From assembly GCA_916048095.2 (NCBI GenBank), contig OU696583.1, positions 4,460,250-4,524,249 of the forward strand: a DNA stretch of 64,000 nt, given 5' to 3'. A program made the translations under genes and the position numbers. Shown in pieces: positions 23,599 to 37,145 of this stretch; positions within the stretch are counted from its first letter, which is position 1, and every line of letters begins with the position of its first letter. The notes beneath the pieces are model-generated. The model was not told the origin of the DNA and did not search any database. It saw only the letters and a program-made list of their open reading frames with translations. The stretch comes from Sacculina carcini. Taxonomy: Eukaryota > Arthropoda > Thecostraca > Sacculinidae.

Positions 23599-24496
23599 GC
23601 AAAAGTAAACTTTAGCATATAGACAAATACAGAACAAAACAGCATGATATAGCATATATATGATAATATATGCATGTTATGGCAATGCCCCAAATTAACG
23701 AGAACAATAACTCCATTCAAAGCCTATAGTGTAAAACGCTTCGACGGAAAAGCAGAACCACGACCAAAATCGATAGACAGTGAGAAACATAGAGAAACAG
23801 TAATAAATACGGAGCAGCGACGGTCACTGACCAGTACTGGCTTGGGCAGCGGTGGTTCATGCTGACACAGTCGCGTCAACGGCTGGCCAAACAGAAGGCC
23901 GGTGCTGCACGTGCTCACTGCTGAGTCGACGCTGTCAGACTTGTTGCTCGAGCGACGGAACACGTTGTGGATGCGGATCGGAGACTTGCGAGTGGCCTTT
24001 TTCTGCTGCTGAGACTGCTTCTTGCCTCCGCCGGCCGAGGCAGACAGGTCGGCCGTTGGCGAGCGCAGCAGCGATTTGTGCGCGTGTCTGCCCCACACCC
24101 CGCACACGACAAACACCGACACACGCGGACGTCAAGACCACAAACAGGCGACGAACAGGGACCGACACACGCTAAAAACTCGGCTGCAATAATATCTTAA
24201 CTCAACCCTTGTGCAGTGATAGCTCAAATATGGGAGGAACCACAAGGGTTAGCAAACGCAACAAAAACACCCAACACTCAATAACTGTTTTGTTGACCCA
24301 AGAAGTATTTTCAATCCAGAAAATTACACTCAGTTGGCTATTAAGATGGATTTGCGCACTGAAGTATATGTTTCTTATGACAACACCACTATAAGCGGGC
24401 ACAATAAGTACAAGCGCGACAAGTTATAGTGGAGTACGATTAGTATTAACCTCCTTTATCAAGCGTCGAATTAAAAAGATCAAGCTTACATATTCC

Positions 24497-24585
<89 letters not shown>

Positions 24586-27500
24586 GATACAAAGATGCAT
24601 TGAAATGCTATTTGTCCTTATGCTGAGCACTTCACGCTCGATATTAGCGTCCCAGTCGTTGAAGCGGCAATATGTTTTCAGTGCGGTTTCAGCGTCTTCT
24701 CTCAACAGGTCTATGATAGAGAGCGTCAAATAGGCGGAGGAACAACTCACCGCAGGATGAACTGGCACTTGCAGTTGGCAGTGGCGTGCAGAGCGGCCGG
24801 CGACTGGCTCGAGCCAATCAACAGGTCGTGGCCGTCCTCGGCGGCAAGCTCGCGCAAGAAGTTCATCTTGATGGCGAACGGCAGCTCGTGGCCAATGAGC
24901 GGGTAGGGAGACTGGTCGTTGCCGCTGCTGCTCACAATTCGCGTCCACAGCTGGTATTCCGCGGCTGTCACTGCCGACGGAGAAGAAGGAGGCGTTCCAG
25001 AGCCGCTGCCCGTGTCAACATTGGACAGCGCCATGCGCACACAATCTCGTGCCGTCATCGAAGAGTCCACACTCAAAGTCTTGCACTGACAATGCACAAA
25101 TAACACGAGGATTTGACAATATATATTTGGAATGACCCAGATCCATCGCAACACAAATGACCGATCTTTGGTCGGCATCAAAATGGCGTCATAATGAAAG
25201 TCCAGAAGCATTAGCATTTGCTATAGCAACAGCACGTATTTGGAGCTCACACGTGCCATTCCTACATTCCTTCCACTCTTTCTTTCTCGACCGCGTAATA
25301 TTGGGCGCTCGCTTGTGTGTATGTCTGTGTATCAGCTCGTAGTAGCTTGACACACCCACCCTACCCCACACCGAAGCAATGTCAAACCAGTTGTGCGCCA
25401 TGCCGGCGTGTATGTTCGACTGCGGTTTGGTATTCGTACTGGTTTGTGCATGTACATACACACCAGTGTGCTTAATAGCCCGTCGTCAACGAGTGAGTGT
25501 CTGTCTGTATGTGTATATGTGTGTGTATGTGTGTGTGCGTGTGTGTGACAGTTCAGTTAGACTGATTGATTAATAGAACAGGTACTGTGCAGGGCTAAGA
25601 TAACAAACAGTTACCGTGACACAAAATCGGGCTGGCAGTTGATTCATATCGAGAGCTGATCAGGAGAATGGAAAAGCGATTCTAGAGTGTTCCCTTGTTA
25701 TGGGTATATGATATAAAGTCATAGAAAACTTTGATATTTTAATTGAAATGATGAATAGGGGTATAGTGTGATTCATATCCAATACTAATAATGCTTCTCA
25801 ATGTAAAACTTCATACAACAGCAATAATTTCAATTGACAGTGCTTGATGTATGCAATGAGAAGCATAATATTGTTTGATGCCAAGCCGCCTTGTGTTGTT
25901 AGTTGGGATCATCAAGTCCTGGTATTGCTACTGGACCAACTATTGCACCATATATACCTCGCAAAGCAAACGATAGACTGACTTCAAAACAACAAAAACG
26001 TATATGTTCGATATTTTCGATAAATTTTGGTCTCCATAAGCACCATAAGCTCCAAGCTGGTCTCCATAAGGTCTCATTTTCCTAACAGGGCCAGTATTTC
26101 GCAAACTCTCTATGTCTTTTGGGCGCTTCCGGTACATGAGGCCGCATGGTGGTATTAGTGGCTGCACTCTTCCCATGTGCCCGGACTAGTCTGTCATTAT
26201 AAATAATAAAAATAATAAAAAGGAGCATGCCTTGATGGTGGTCTACTTACAAAGTCAATGTTGTTGACGTGGTCGCTGAAGACAACCTGAATGGTGGTGT
26301 TCTTCGGCTCCAGCTGACGTTCCTCAGCAATCATCTGACTCAGCTTGTTGTACCAGAGATCCCGAGCAGCAGGTCGACTGTACACACACACGCACGTACA
26401 TGTTAATATTCACCGACACTTGCTCGGCTAAATGCTATAAAAATGGGAACAATTGAAAAAACATACTTATAGCTACTTATAAACATACTTATGAACATAC
26501 GCGCATAGTATAAACACAATGAACATCCAACCACAGATAATAGAACCGTTCATATAGAGACACGGTACGCAGTTCCATTAAAGAAGCAATCAACTACATA
26601 CAACTACATATAAACACATATGTGTACACATTCTCATTCAATTATGTGACGATATGTGTGGATTCAAATGGGAATGTGTACACTTCATACATATTCCAAG
26701 TGCATATGCGTTGTCGATGCCCATAGGAGACGTGGCACGGGAGACTGGACAGCCAGATGGAATATACTGGACAGGTTTGGCGTATTCGAAATAGTAGAAA
26801 ATATTCATATGGCAGTGTTATGTTGAGGCTATATATTTATGCCTTTCAATGTGTCACTGCAAGTGCATTACCTATAGGCTATAAACTCTTAGGCAAAATA
26901 AAAAGTCAAGGCGGTATCTGCAAGCGCTAGTGACAACTGCTTGTTAGAATATCAAATATGGGCCAAATATTATTATATCTACATATAATCTGCAGACATT
27001 ATCATATCATTTCCCGGATTATCACAGATGTTTTGCATTGCTGCGAATGCAACACAGTTATGATTCCGCATAACCGACCGGTGCCTTATCACCGATCTCA
27101 GGAGCAATACGTCTTAAAAACTGCTTCTATTTCATTTCAAGATGCATAATATGGACACATACACACACACACACACACACAATACTCTACACGCCCTTAC
27201 ATCACCGTAAATAGAGAATTACAATGAAACGTATCCCTAAACTTATTACCTGAATCCTAATTCAACATGATGAACAAGGTTTTTGGTTACCGACACCGGC
27301 ACTTAAGCATACCTGGTCGAAGGCACTAAACAAGCTTGAGTATTGGAACTTTCACGACCAATTCGGCCCTCGTGCAGTCTACTAGCACTGATTGTGTTTG
27401 TCTTGCAGCTGCGTGCACTGTTGCCGTCGCCGGCACCATCTGCCCGCAGGTCGTGGCCTGCAAGTCTCGGTCTCCTGCGTCGAGGTCGACAATCTTCGAC

Positions 27501-30500
27501 GCCGACGAGCAGTTGTCGTCGGTCCGGCTGCGAGTTCTCGTCGCCGCTGTCTTCACTGCTGTCGTGCCGACGACGGCGGCGGCGTCCTCCACCTCCGCAC
27601 ACCATAGCAGGCGCACTCTCCAGCAGCCCACACAACCGCATCACGCTATCACCACAATCTGCTACGATGGCCTTCTCACGAGCACGGTGCGCTTGAACCG
27701 AGTGCAGTGGAACTTGCGCACCAATACACACTGTCTAGCAGAGTATGCGCGTCATTCAAAGATGAGCATAGCCAGAGCACCGGTAGGACATCACCAACTG
27801 TTACGGAGTTTCAGTCTTCTCAAACTGCTCACCGATGTCCTTCCTGTGCGAGAGTGTACTCGCGTCTGTGCATGCAGGCCGCACAGAAAACGGTGCCATT
27901 GGTCGCCAACGGTCGCCAGTGCGACCCTCCTCATCCCCACTTGCTCCAGACCCCGCCACCATAGACTGTCCGTTAAGCTACACGTGTGTGAGGGTGTGTA
28001 TGTCTGTGTGTCAATGGGAAGGGAGCCGGTCTACCGCCCCTTCCTCCCAAGCTCTACCCGTGTGCGTGTGCATATACAAACTCATGCATGCGTGGCAGAA
28101 AGAGAAAAACGACACATAAACAGAGGAAAATTAAAGAGCTCAGGAGCGGTGGGACAGGCCACAACCTCAACATCCCCAAATTACACACACACACACACAC
28201 ACACATACACACACACACACTGCACCAAAGAAAACAGGTGTCGTTGCTTTGTTCTGAAGCGGTGAGTAGGAGCAGGATATCAGGTGAGAGCGATAAATAA
28301 TAGTTCTCAGCTGCACAGACACACTCACATACACAGATGGTAAGAGTAAACGTGAGTATCGAAATAGAAGAGACCAAGAGAAGATTAAAATGGCATTCAA
28401 ATGATAAAAATGCTGAATATCATCATATGAAAGCTGGATAGTTTTCATCCAGGTGAGTGACTTGGAAAAACACATGTGACTTTATCACGACACACGATCG
28501 TTTACGATCTACACCCGAGTATACGTGGAGCGGTATCTGGAACATATTATATCCATTATCTGACGTTATTTTCCACGAAACCGCAACATTCATTTCACTG
28601 CCACGCTATGCACTGCTTGCACAAACACACGCGCACAGCCGGAGCACACACTGGCTGCATGCTCGCACTAGACAGATGCGTGGGATCCAACATTGATGCC
28701 TGTCGATGTCGGCAGATGAGACAATGTCGTTCTCAGGCATTTTGTTGATCACGCCGCAGCGACGCACACACAACGCCAGGCAGCAAGTGCCCGTGAGCGT
28801 GTAGGTGGGCAATCAGTCGTGCGCGTGGGAGTCGCGCGATTTATGCGAGCCATCGCCGCACCTGCCATTCTACATGTGCGTGTGTCTTTCACAGACAGAC
28901 TTCAACTGTAGTGAATATGCCCAGCGACAACATTGAGTTGTAGTGCGATGTAGTGTGTATGTCCAGCAGTAAGATGGTCAATATGAAAACGGGCTGAGAC
29001 CAAAAGAGGACGACGATATCGAACACACCGCGGTTAGTGAAACTGGAAACTGTTTGCTTTGAAGAAGTAACGATGTGGCCAAATTTGTTGGACGCGGTGA
29101 AAAGTTGGATTAAGTAGGATTGAGATGTTGCACGAGAAAAAAGGATAACGTAAGCACGATCATCATCGCCTGCTCATCTTTTCTTCATCTTGCCAAAAGA
29201 CACGCCAATTTCTCCGAGCACAGCTGTCATCACCAGTCTTGTCATCACCGACCAAGGCCATCGGTATTCAATTCTCTGTCATTCTCGCCCAAGGTCATTC
29301 GGTATTGGCAGCCAATTTGCACGAGGCGAATAGTGGAAAAACAAGAAAACACAAGGTGTGCGATGCAAAAACGCACGAATCATTTGAATTGGCACAATTG
29401 TGCGTGCGCGTGCGAACAATGACAACCACCGCAAACAGACAAAACCTAGACATATATTCAAAGCAGAATTCAAGGCCATGAAAAATCGAGGTCATGCGGC
29501 CATTCAAATTGTGGGCAATCGAGACGTCGTAGATGCCCCAACACAAATTGTGGAGCAAATAGTAGCAAACACGCAGAGGCACAAATGTTCAAGTTCAATT
29601 CGTTCGCACGACAGTCATAAAACCTTTAAAGAGTGAGTACGTTTAGGCATGTACACACCTATTATAATATACGAAACACAGCATAAAACATACACAGTGC
29701 TATAGACACGCAACAAACTAAATTCGTACGTACAATGTGTATTTACATGAACGATCGTTGAAAAAATTTCAATTGGAAACTCCAAGTGAGTCAAAACACA
29801 GACTGATCCTGGCTGCCGCTGAGAAACATTCCACTAAAATCATTGAGCTCCAAATAGATCCGCACTCGCACAACTGCAGAATTGCAAATAACTCCGTTTG
29901 AGCACACAATGAGATAACTGGATAGAAAAGTAGCCGAGGATACTGGACCAAGAAGACCAACACTTTCCGGCTGAGTGTAGTGTGGCTGTTCATTGAGCAC
30001 AACAACCGCATTCCTCTCCTATTTGGATTGCTGTGCCCGCGGCGCAGATGTGTCCTGATTTCTACACAGATGTGTTCACATTCTTCCACCCGCTGCCTCC
30101 ATCTTCCATTACCAGCTCTCTCATTATAGTGCGCAAGAAATGGCGCCCTATTGCCGACACATACCAACTTGCCCGCGTGTGTTTGTGTGTGCTTAGTCTA
30201 GATAAATACTGTTTGGAAACTGGGCGTGCTCAAACGAGCAGGCCGCCAACAGCAACAACAATATATAAACAACAATGAGTGCAGCTATGTGACACGGCGT
30301 GCTGGTCGTTACAATGGTCCTACACTGGAGCCTTGCCGTAGTGTAGCACAATCAGGCCAGACAAACTGATGGGTTTGTGTCCGCTTGATGATGATGAGGC
30401 CGACGCCAGAAGCAGAATGCACCGCTTGTGCTGGCAGGCACGTAATGCTATCAAGCAACGCCATTTCAACAATGACACATCTTGAACGAACGCCACGCCC

Positions 30501-33500
30501 ACAGGCCTGCGTACGACTCGACGTGAAATTCAGGTTCCCTTCTAACTACCGTCTTCTCATATCGTCTGCTCAGCAAACAGTCCTCGATGTTTGTAATGTT
30601 ATAGAATATGTCGAGCTCGTTGTCATTCCAATGTATATATTCATGGCAAGTGGAATTGTGTATGTGTGTGTGTGTGTGTGTATGCGCCCAATGCACAGCG
30701 AAACTGGCACACAACCATCATGAAGTTGATGTAGCATCGTCAGAGCCAACGAGTGCGCGATAAGTTTCAGTTGAAGAGATTCAATGAACATGGTCGGTGT
30801 CGTACGACAAGGGTAAACGATGACACACGACGACGACACGGTTCATTGACCTGTGTCATGCGGCAAGATGAACAACTCCACAGGTGTCCGCGCGCCGTCT
30901 GAATGTCATGTACCGCTTGAATGTTTGAGATGGCGGTGACGCCGTCAAAGCGGTCACAAAAACCGGTACAATCTGTGTGCGCATGACCACGACACAATGC
31001 GGAAAAATCCAGTATGATTGAGTCATTAGTCAGGTGACACTGCACCGGAGCGCGCGCACACACAAACATACCCGTGTGCTTCAACAATTCACATCATGTG
31101 CATGCCATTCCAGCACCAGCACACGCGCATACTCATACACAATGCAGGACACACTCAATACCACCGCGTCATATGTCATGTGTAAGTTTTTATTTTCCGT
31201 TTACCAGCCTGCTGTTCAAACCATGTAGGGACTGAATAAATAAAGCAAAAAAGAACGAAAAGAAGCAGAACGGACGGAATGGTAAAAACGTTCGCCATAT
31301 ATCACAAGTGTGCGAATTTAGAGTACGGAAGCGCTGATAACCTATACTTACGCAGCCCACTACAGCACTGTACATTCAACATACGGTAATGTTGCAAGAG
31401 TACAGCCGCTAAGCTCATGCGTATAAACACACATACACCACTAGCACACACACACACACGCACATCTCGTCTCGCACACGTACAGTCGAACAACTCGGGT
31501 GTATGCGGAGTTGGTGAATAACGGGCCGTCTACACGTGAACTGTACGGCACTGATCAACTTCTCTATATGCAAATATCTAATGCTCACACACGCACACAA
31601 ACAAACAAACCGAGAGACAGACAAGCCGACAGCCGACGTGGTAACGGTGTAGTGTGATAGTACGTGTGATTGTGTTAACACCACGCTGTGAGAAAACAAC
31701 ACAACGATGGAGTGAGTGCTCTTGAGGGACTTCCTCTACATATCGCCGCTCAACCTTCTCCCCGACTCTCTTTCACCCACTGGCAGTTTCACCTGCTCAT
31801 CTTTATGACCTCAGCGATACGCGCGCACACACACACACACAAGCACACATATCTACCAAATTTATGACTTCTCCACACACAGGCAATTCACAACATAAAC
31901 ATACGCACACAAACTCACACACACACTCACGCATATATCACCGTACACTGGATAACACAGATGAATATGACAGTATATTGTTAGTTGTATCGACTTGGAG
32001 CAGCTTGAAAAATGCCGACTTAATGAGTACATTTGCGAGCTACGACACAACATCTAATTACGAAATTCAAATGCGACTGTTAAGCTGAAAATGTCTCATT
32101 GTGTCTGTGTGTCAAAGAACAAGTCAGTCAGAAGCAGCGGCGGCGCCAGAATTCTTCCGATGGGAGGAGGGGGGCTGGGGGCTAAGGAAAAAGTTGAGGG
32201 GGCTTGATGAAGCATGAAGAACTACACTCGAACGCTGACTACAAGATATCATAATAAGGGACTTGGGCACACTGATTCAGTCCTCGAACTTGAACCATAA
32301 TTATGACTCGTATAGGACTTCATTTACAGTGGTAAGAAATTTTATTGTCCATGATTATGATTTGTGGGGGGCTTAAGGGGGCTTGGCATATTTGTAGGGG
32401 CTCCAGCACCCCCATGGCGCTACCACTGGTCAGAAGTGAGAAAAAACAAGCAGTCAAAAAACAGAATGTGGTGGTGTGTCAAGGGAAGGTGATAGCCAAG
32501 GCAAAATGCACACAATAGGGCCGACTAATTTTGCTTCATAGACTGACGACTTCTACACTAGATACCTGCTATAATGTGCGACATTAGAGCTTTCAGAACA
32601 CAGACCCGATTGTATAATTTGTTGGCTATAATCAAAATGTATACGTTTAGTAGAATCGACAATCAACAGACGCATGGGATATTCGGCGAAAATGTATGCA
32701 TATGACCATAAATAATGATAGAAGTGTGTGAAGGTATGCTGGCCATACTCAGCGTTGTTGCTGGATAATCGTCACAACACCCAATACTTCACCTACAATC
32801 ATGCATGACGCACACACACACACATACATGAGACACTCACATACACACAGACAGACAGACAAACAGACCACTGCCTGAACGACAATGACCTGTTGATGGA
32901 GTGACCTATGGCTGTGTGACCTGAGCTGTGACCTCTGAGCCGGTCAGTGCGTGGGAGAACGGGAAACACACATACAGATAGAGAGAAAGAGAGAGAGATA
33001 AGAGAGCTCACTGTAGAGTGCTCTCTACACCTGTGTTCGCTATCTCTTGCGCGCATATTATCTGGCGTCACCTGAGATGATTGACAGTTTGTGATCGTCC
33101 GCAGTGTTCGTGCATGTTTCAGCAAGCTGATTATGCACGCTAATTTTGTCAGCGAATTTGAATAGCAGAGAGCTAGAACGTCTGTGTGTATGCGTGTGTG
33201 TGCGTGTATGTAGACCCTCTAGGTGCAGGGCGCTATATAAATATCTACCTAATGTAATGTATAATCATGTATGAATGTGCGTGTGCGTATGTGGAGGACC
33301 ACCACAGCCACAAGACCCACACCTATCTACGTATGAACGCACACACAAGAAAAACAGCGGATAAAAACCGGCAGTGTCATAGAAACAATATTGATGCGAA
33401 TGCAACCCGAGTGCTGACATATTTGATTAAGCTTAATTGATGGAGCGTCGTTTGCAAAGGCGCGCGTGTATAAGGCAAGAGCGTGCGCATGTGCGTATCT

Positions 33501-36344
33501 GCATTAATCGCTTATCAGGTGACGAAGAACATCTGCGCGTCGAGCACAATCCAGTTTCCAGCACACGCGCGCACGCTCACTGGCTCAAGCGCACACCGTC
33601 ATTAATCTAATGAGTGGACACTTTTAGCGCGTCAACCATTCTCAATCACACTGACATAAAAACCTAATCAGCAACAAGTCAGGACACCACACGCACACAC
33701 ACACACACACGGCAATGCATTCCCTCACAAACCACCGGCCGGCATACATGCATTATTACATGAGAAGAATGCTTGAAAAAGCGTCATTATCGGCGAACGC
33801 TATAAAACATGCAGCTGCCAGCAGCAAGTGAAAAATGAAACCGGCGGCGCAGAGTCTCCTGCGACTGAAATCAGAGAGCTGGCACACGTGCACGTGAGCG
33901 CGCTATGATGAAGACAGGCGGGCTGGCCGCGCGTCGCTGGAAAAAGTTGTGCCGCATAGCGGATCAAGAGTGCCGATCGGACGGCGAAATTGCCGGTGTT
34001 GCACGGCGGGAGGCGCGCGTCAACAAGACACAACAGGGCAGTGGCGGCGGCAGGCAATGCTTTCAATGGGGAAGCTGAGTGTAAGCTGCGATGATATATG
34101 AAGCGGCTTAATACAATCAAATAAAACTGAAGTCGTTGTAGAATCAACTGGACTACTGGACTGAGATTGGTCAGCTTGGATTTAGTATCTCGTTTTGCCA
34201 CACAGAAGATAGGTATAAGATTAAGGTAAGAGGTACAATATAGGTAAGGATATGTACGCTCATAGCGACCAAGTCACGACCAACACTAACATAGACAAAT
34301 TGGCTCTTCCACAGGAAACTCACGCAGCGATGCCATCGAACGACGCCATATACCACTGAACGAATTAATCAGAGAATGACAGTCACACGAAGAAGAAAGG
34401 AAAGAAAGATAACATACATGGATTTGGATAATTATCAGGTTTCGCGTACCGATTCCTCCATCCGATTATCAATTTTAGCACCAATACCGCTCGTCCCTCA
34501 TGGACAAATAAATAAGATATTCGCTGAAAAATATGAGACAACAAAATAGAAATAAGAAATTAAAGGCAACAAACATACGGCATGAAAACGCCAGCAAAAT
34601 AAATCCAATTGGCCACTACACCCACAACTATAACTGGCACGTAGAGAGTGTAGAAGCCTGTTGAGGTATGTGGTTGCCCGAACATGCTGGTCCGACTGAG
34701 TTGCAGATCAGCTTTCATCACAAACGCACCAACAATGCACACGCACGCACGAGCAAGTCGACTTGGCGAGCAAGTGCCTGCACGCATAATGCTCGTGCGT
34801 TTGAATGTCTGGCATGGTGGTCATTGATATCACTGGCACGATCCGAATACAAGAAAGAGCAATAGATGGAACAGCGAGGGCACAGCCAGGTGTACAGTGT
34901 GGCTGAGGCATGGGAGTTGTCGTTTCACTTTGCAGGTGGCGCATATTTCGGCCGCACCATTGCCGGACCAATTGTGGAGCGACTGTCAAGCTACCGTGTG
35001 TCATCGAGCTGGATCGAACAATAATGACACCAGGATAAGCGCACATACTGGTACAATGACCGGCATTATTACTGTCCTCTATCCATTAGCGTAGATTTGT
35101 ATCGAGGCTCCAGAAGGATGACGACGACGCTTTGACAATGATTTGTCGTTAACTGTTCTTTTGATAATCATGGGTATGTATAAACTCCCCAATCACCCAG
35201 GATCTATGCTCATATTTATCTTTCTGATTTGTTCCACTTGCGAGATGAAATCAACAAGTAGTTCGAATTTCATGGGAGTTTATCAATCACCACTGATTCC
35301 TGCACAAGGTAGATAATTGGTGGATTTAAAAATCCTCATCAACAAAAATACATGCATGGGTGATACAATCAACAGAACGTTTAGGCAGGAAAGGTACAGC
35401 AATTTTTGCATCTACTTATGCTGGTGAACAACATTTCAACGCTACATCGTGGTTGCGCTGCGGAAGGAGAATCCGTGTTCTACGCCATTAAACCTCCTGT
35501 ACTTGCCGTAATGTGGATGATATTCACCTTCAAACTACCAAGAGAACATGAGTGTTGCTAGTTCAGAAATAGTGAAACAACAAATGAACAGAAGCCACTG
35601 CCCCACCGACAGAACAACAGTATGATCATGTCAAGACCAACCTGAAGGTGGCCACTACATTGGTCGTGGGCCACCCGAGCACGAACGACGTAGAAGCATC
35701 TTTGGACACTTCTGTGACGTCATCGATACACTCTGCCAGCCACATTTCCGACAGGCGCAGTTTGTCCTTGAGCTTGAAGTTGCCACCGGAGCGTGCCTTG
35801 GCCACCAGCAGCATATCGCTGAACAGAAACAGATGTCGTTCCTGGCATTGCAGCGCCTGCACGTCATATCACACAGCAAGTGTTAGTCAGCCAGTGCTAT
35901 GTCGATTGCACATGCACGGCGTCCCGAGTTCTGCATTAAATGGTTATACCAGAACAAGACACCCGCAATTAGTTGTGCTCACACAGGACAAATTATAAAA
36001 ACAATGATAGCCGCTTCACTTCAAGCAACTTAAAATTGATTTCTACCTTCTAATGCAGTAGAAAACGTACCGTATATATTACTAAATCTCAGCAATTTGG
36101 ACACGTCCTACCTGTCATACCTGCCAAAAAAGCATCTGCCAAAAATAAAATAAAATAAAATACCTGCCAAAAAATCTAGGTATTGCTCATATTAGACTCG
36201 CTGGGAGAACATCGCTAAATCTGAGTGAAAATCAAAAACAGTAAAAAGCTGAATCGATCACCCCTCGACAACCAGCACTGATAGCTGCACAAATGTGCGT
36301 GTGTCTGTGTGTGTATGCGTGTGTGTGTATGTGTGTGTGTGTGC

Positions 36345-36379
<35 letters not shown>

Positions 36380-36865
36380 CAATTAAAAAGCTCTACTGCC
36401 GATTGTTGATTGAAGGTCGACCGAACACAAAGCAACATTCAATTGATAAGTGCTCGACATACGGAAGACAAACACACACACACACACACTCACATTCTGT
36501 CAATCAATTAACCGTGTATAACGGATGGGTGGAGACGTGCACAATCAGGCTCATCTGATCAAGCTGTCGGCAATGCTAGCAGCCACTGTCGACAGCGAAC
36601 GTGTTCTGAATGAGTTTGAATTGAACGACAACACATACACGCACGCATACACGCACATTTTGCACGCTAGTAGATGCACACCGCCAGCACACCCACACAT
36701 TCGCATAAACATGCATGCATTCCAAGCATGTGGTGCAATCTTGGCAACAGAGATATTGAGACAAACAGCATTTGCATACTAATCACATCAACATATACAT
36801 GTACACATATGCATACACACACTGCAACGAAACATGTTTGAAAACAAAAGTAAAATATACGTCAT

Positions 36866-36957
<92 letters not shown>

Positions 36958-37089
36958 TGTGTGCGTGTGTGTAAATGTGCTGACTTTAGAATATTCCGAC
37001 TAAAGCCTAGACCGACACACACACACACACAGCAGCATACAGCATACATTTGCACAGCAAATAACGGAGCCGCAGCGATACAAATCTTT

Positions 37090-37145
<56 letters not shown>

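Noticed and set aside
27336-28265. Plus-strand frame of about 309 codons
   Set aside because: It is antisense to the GC-rich candidate exon, runs into CA repeats, and shows no domain motif or splice logic; the minus strand is better supported.
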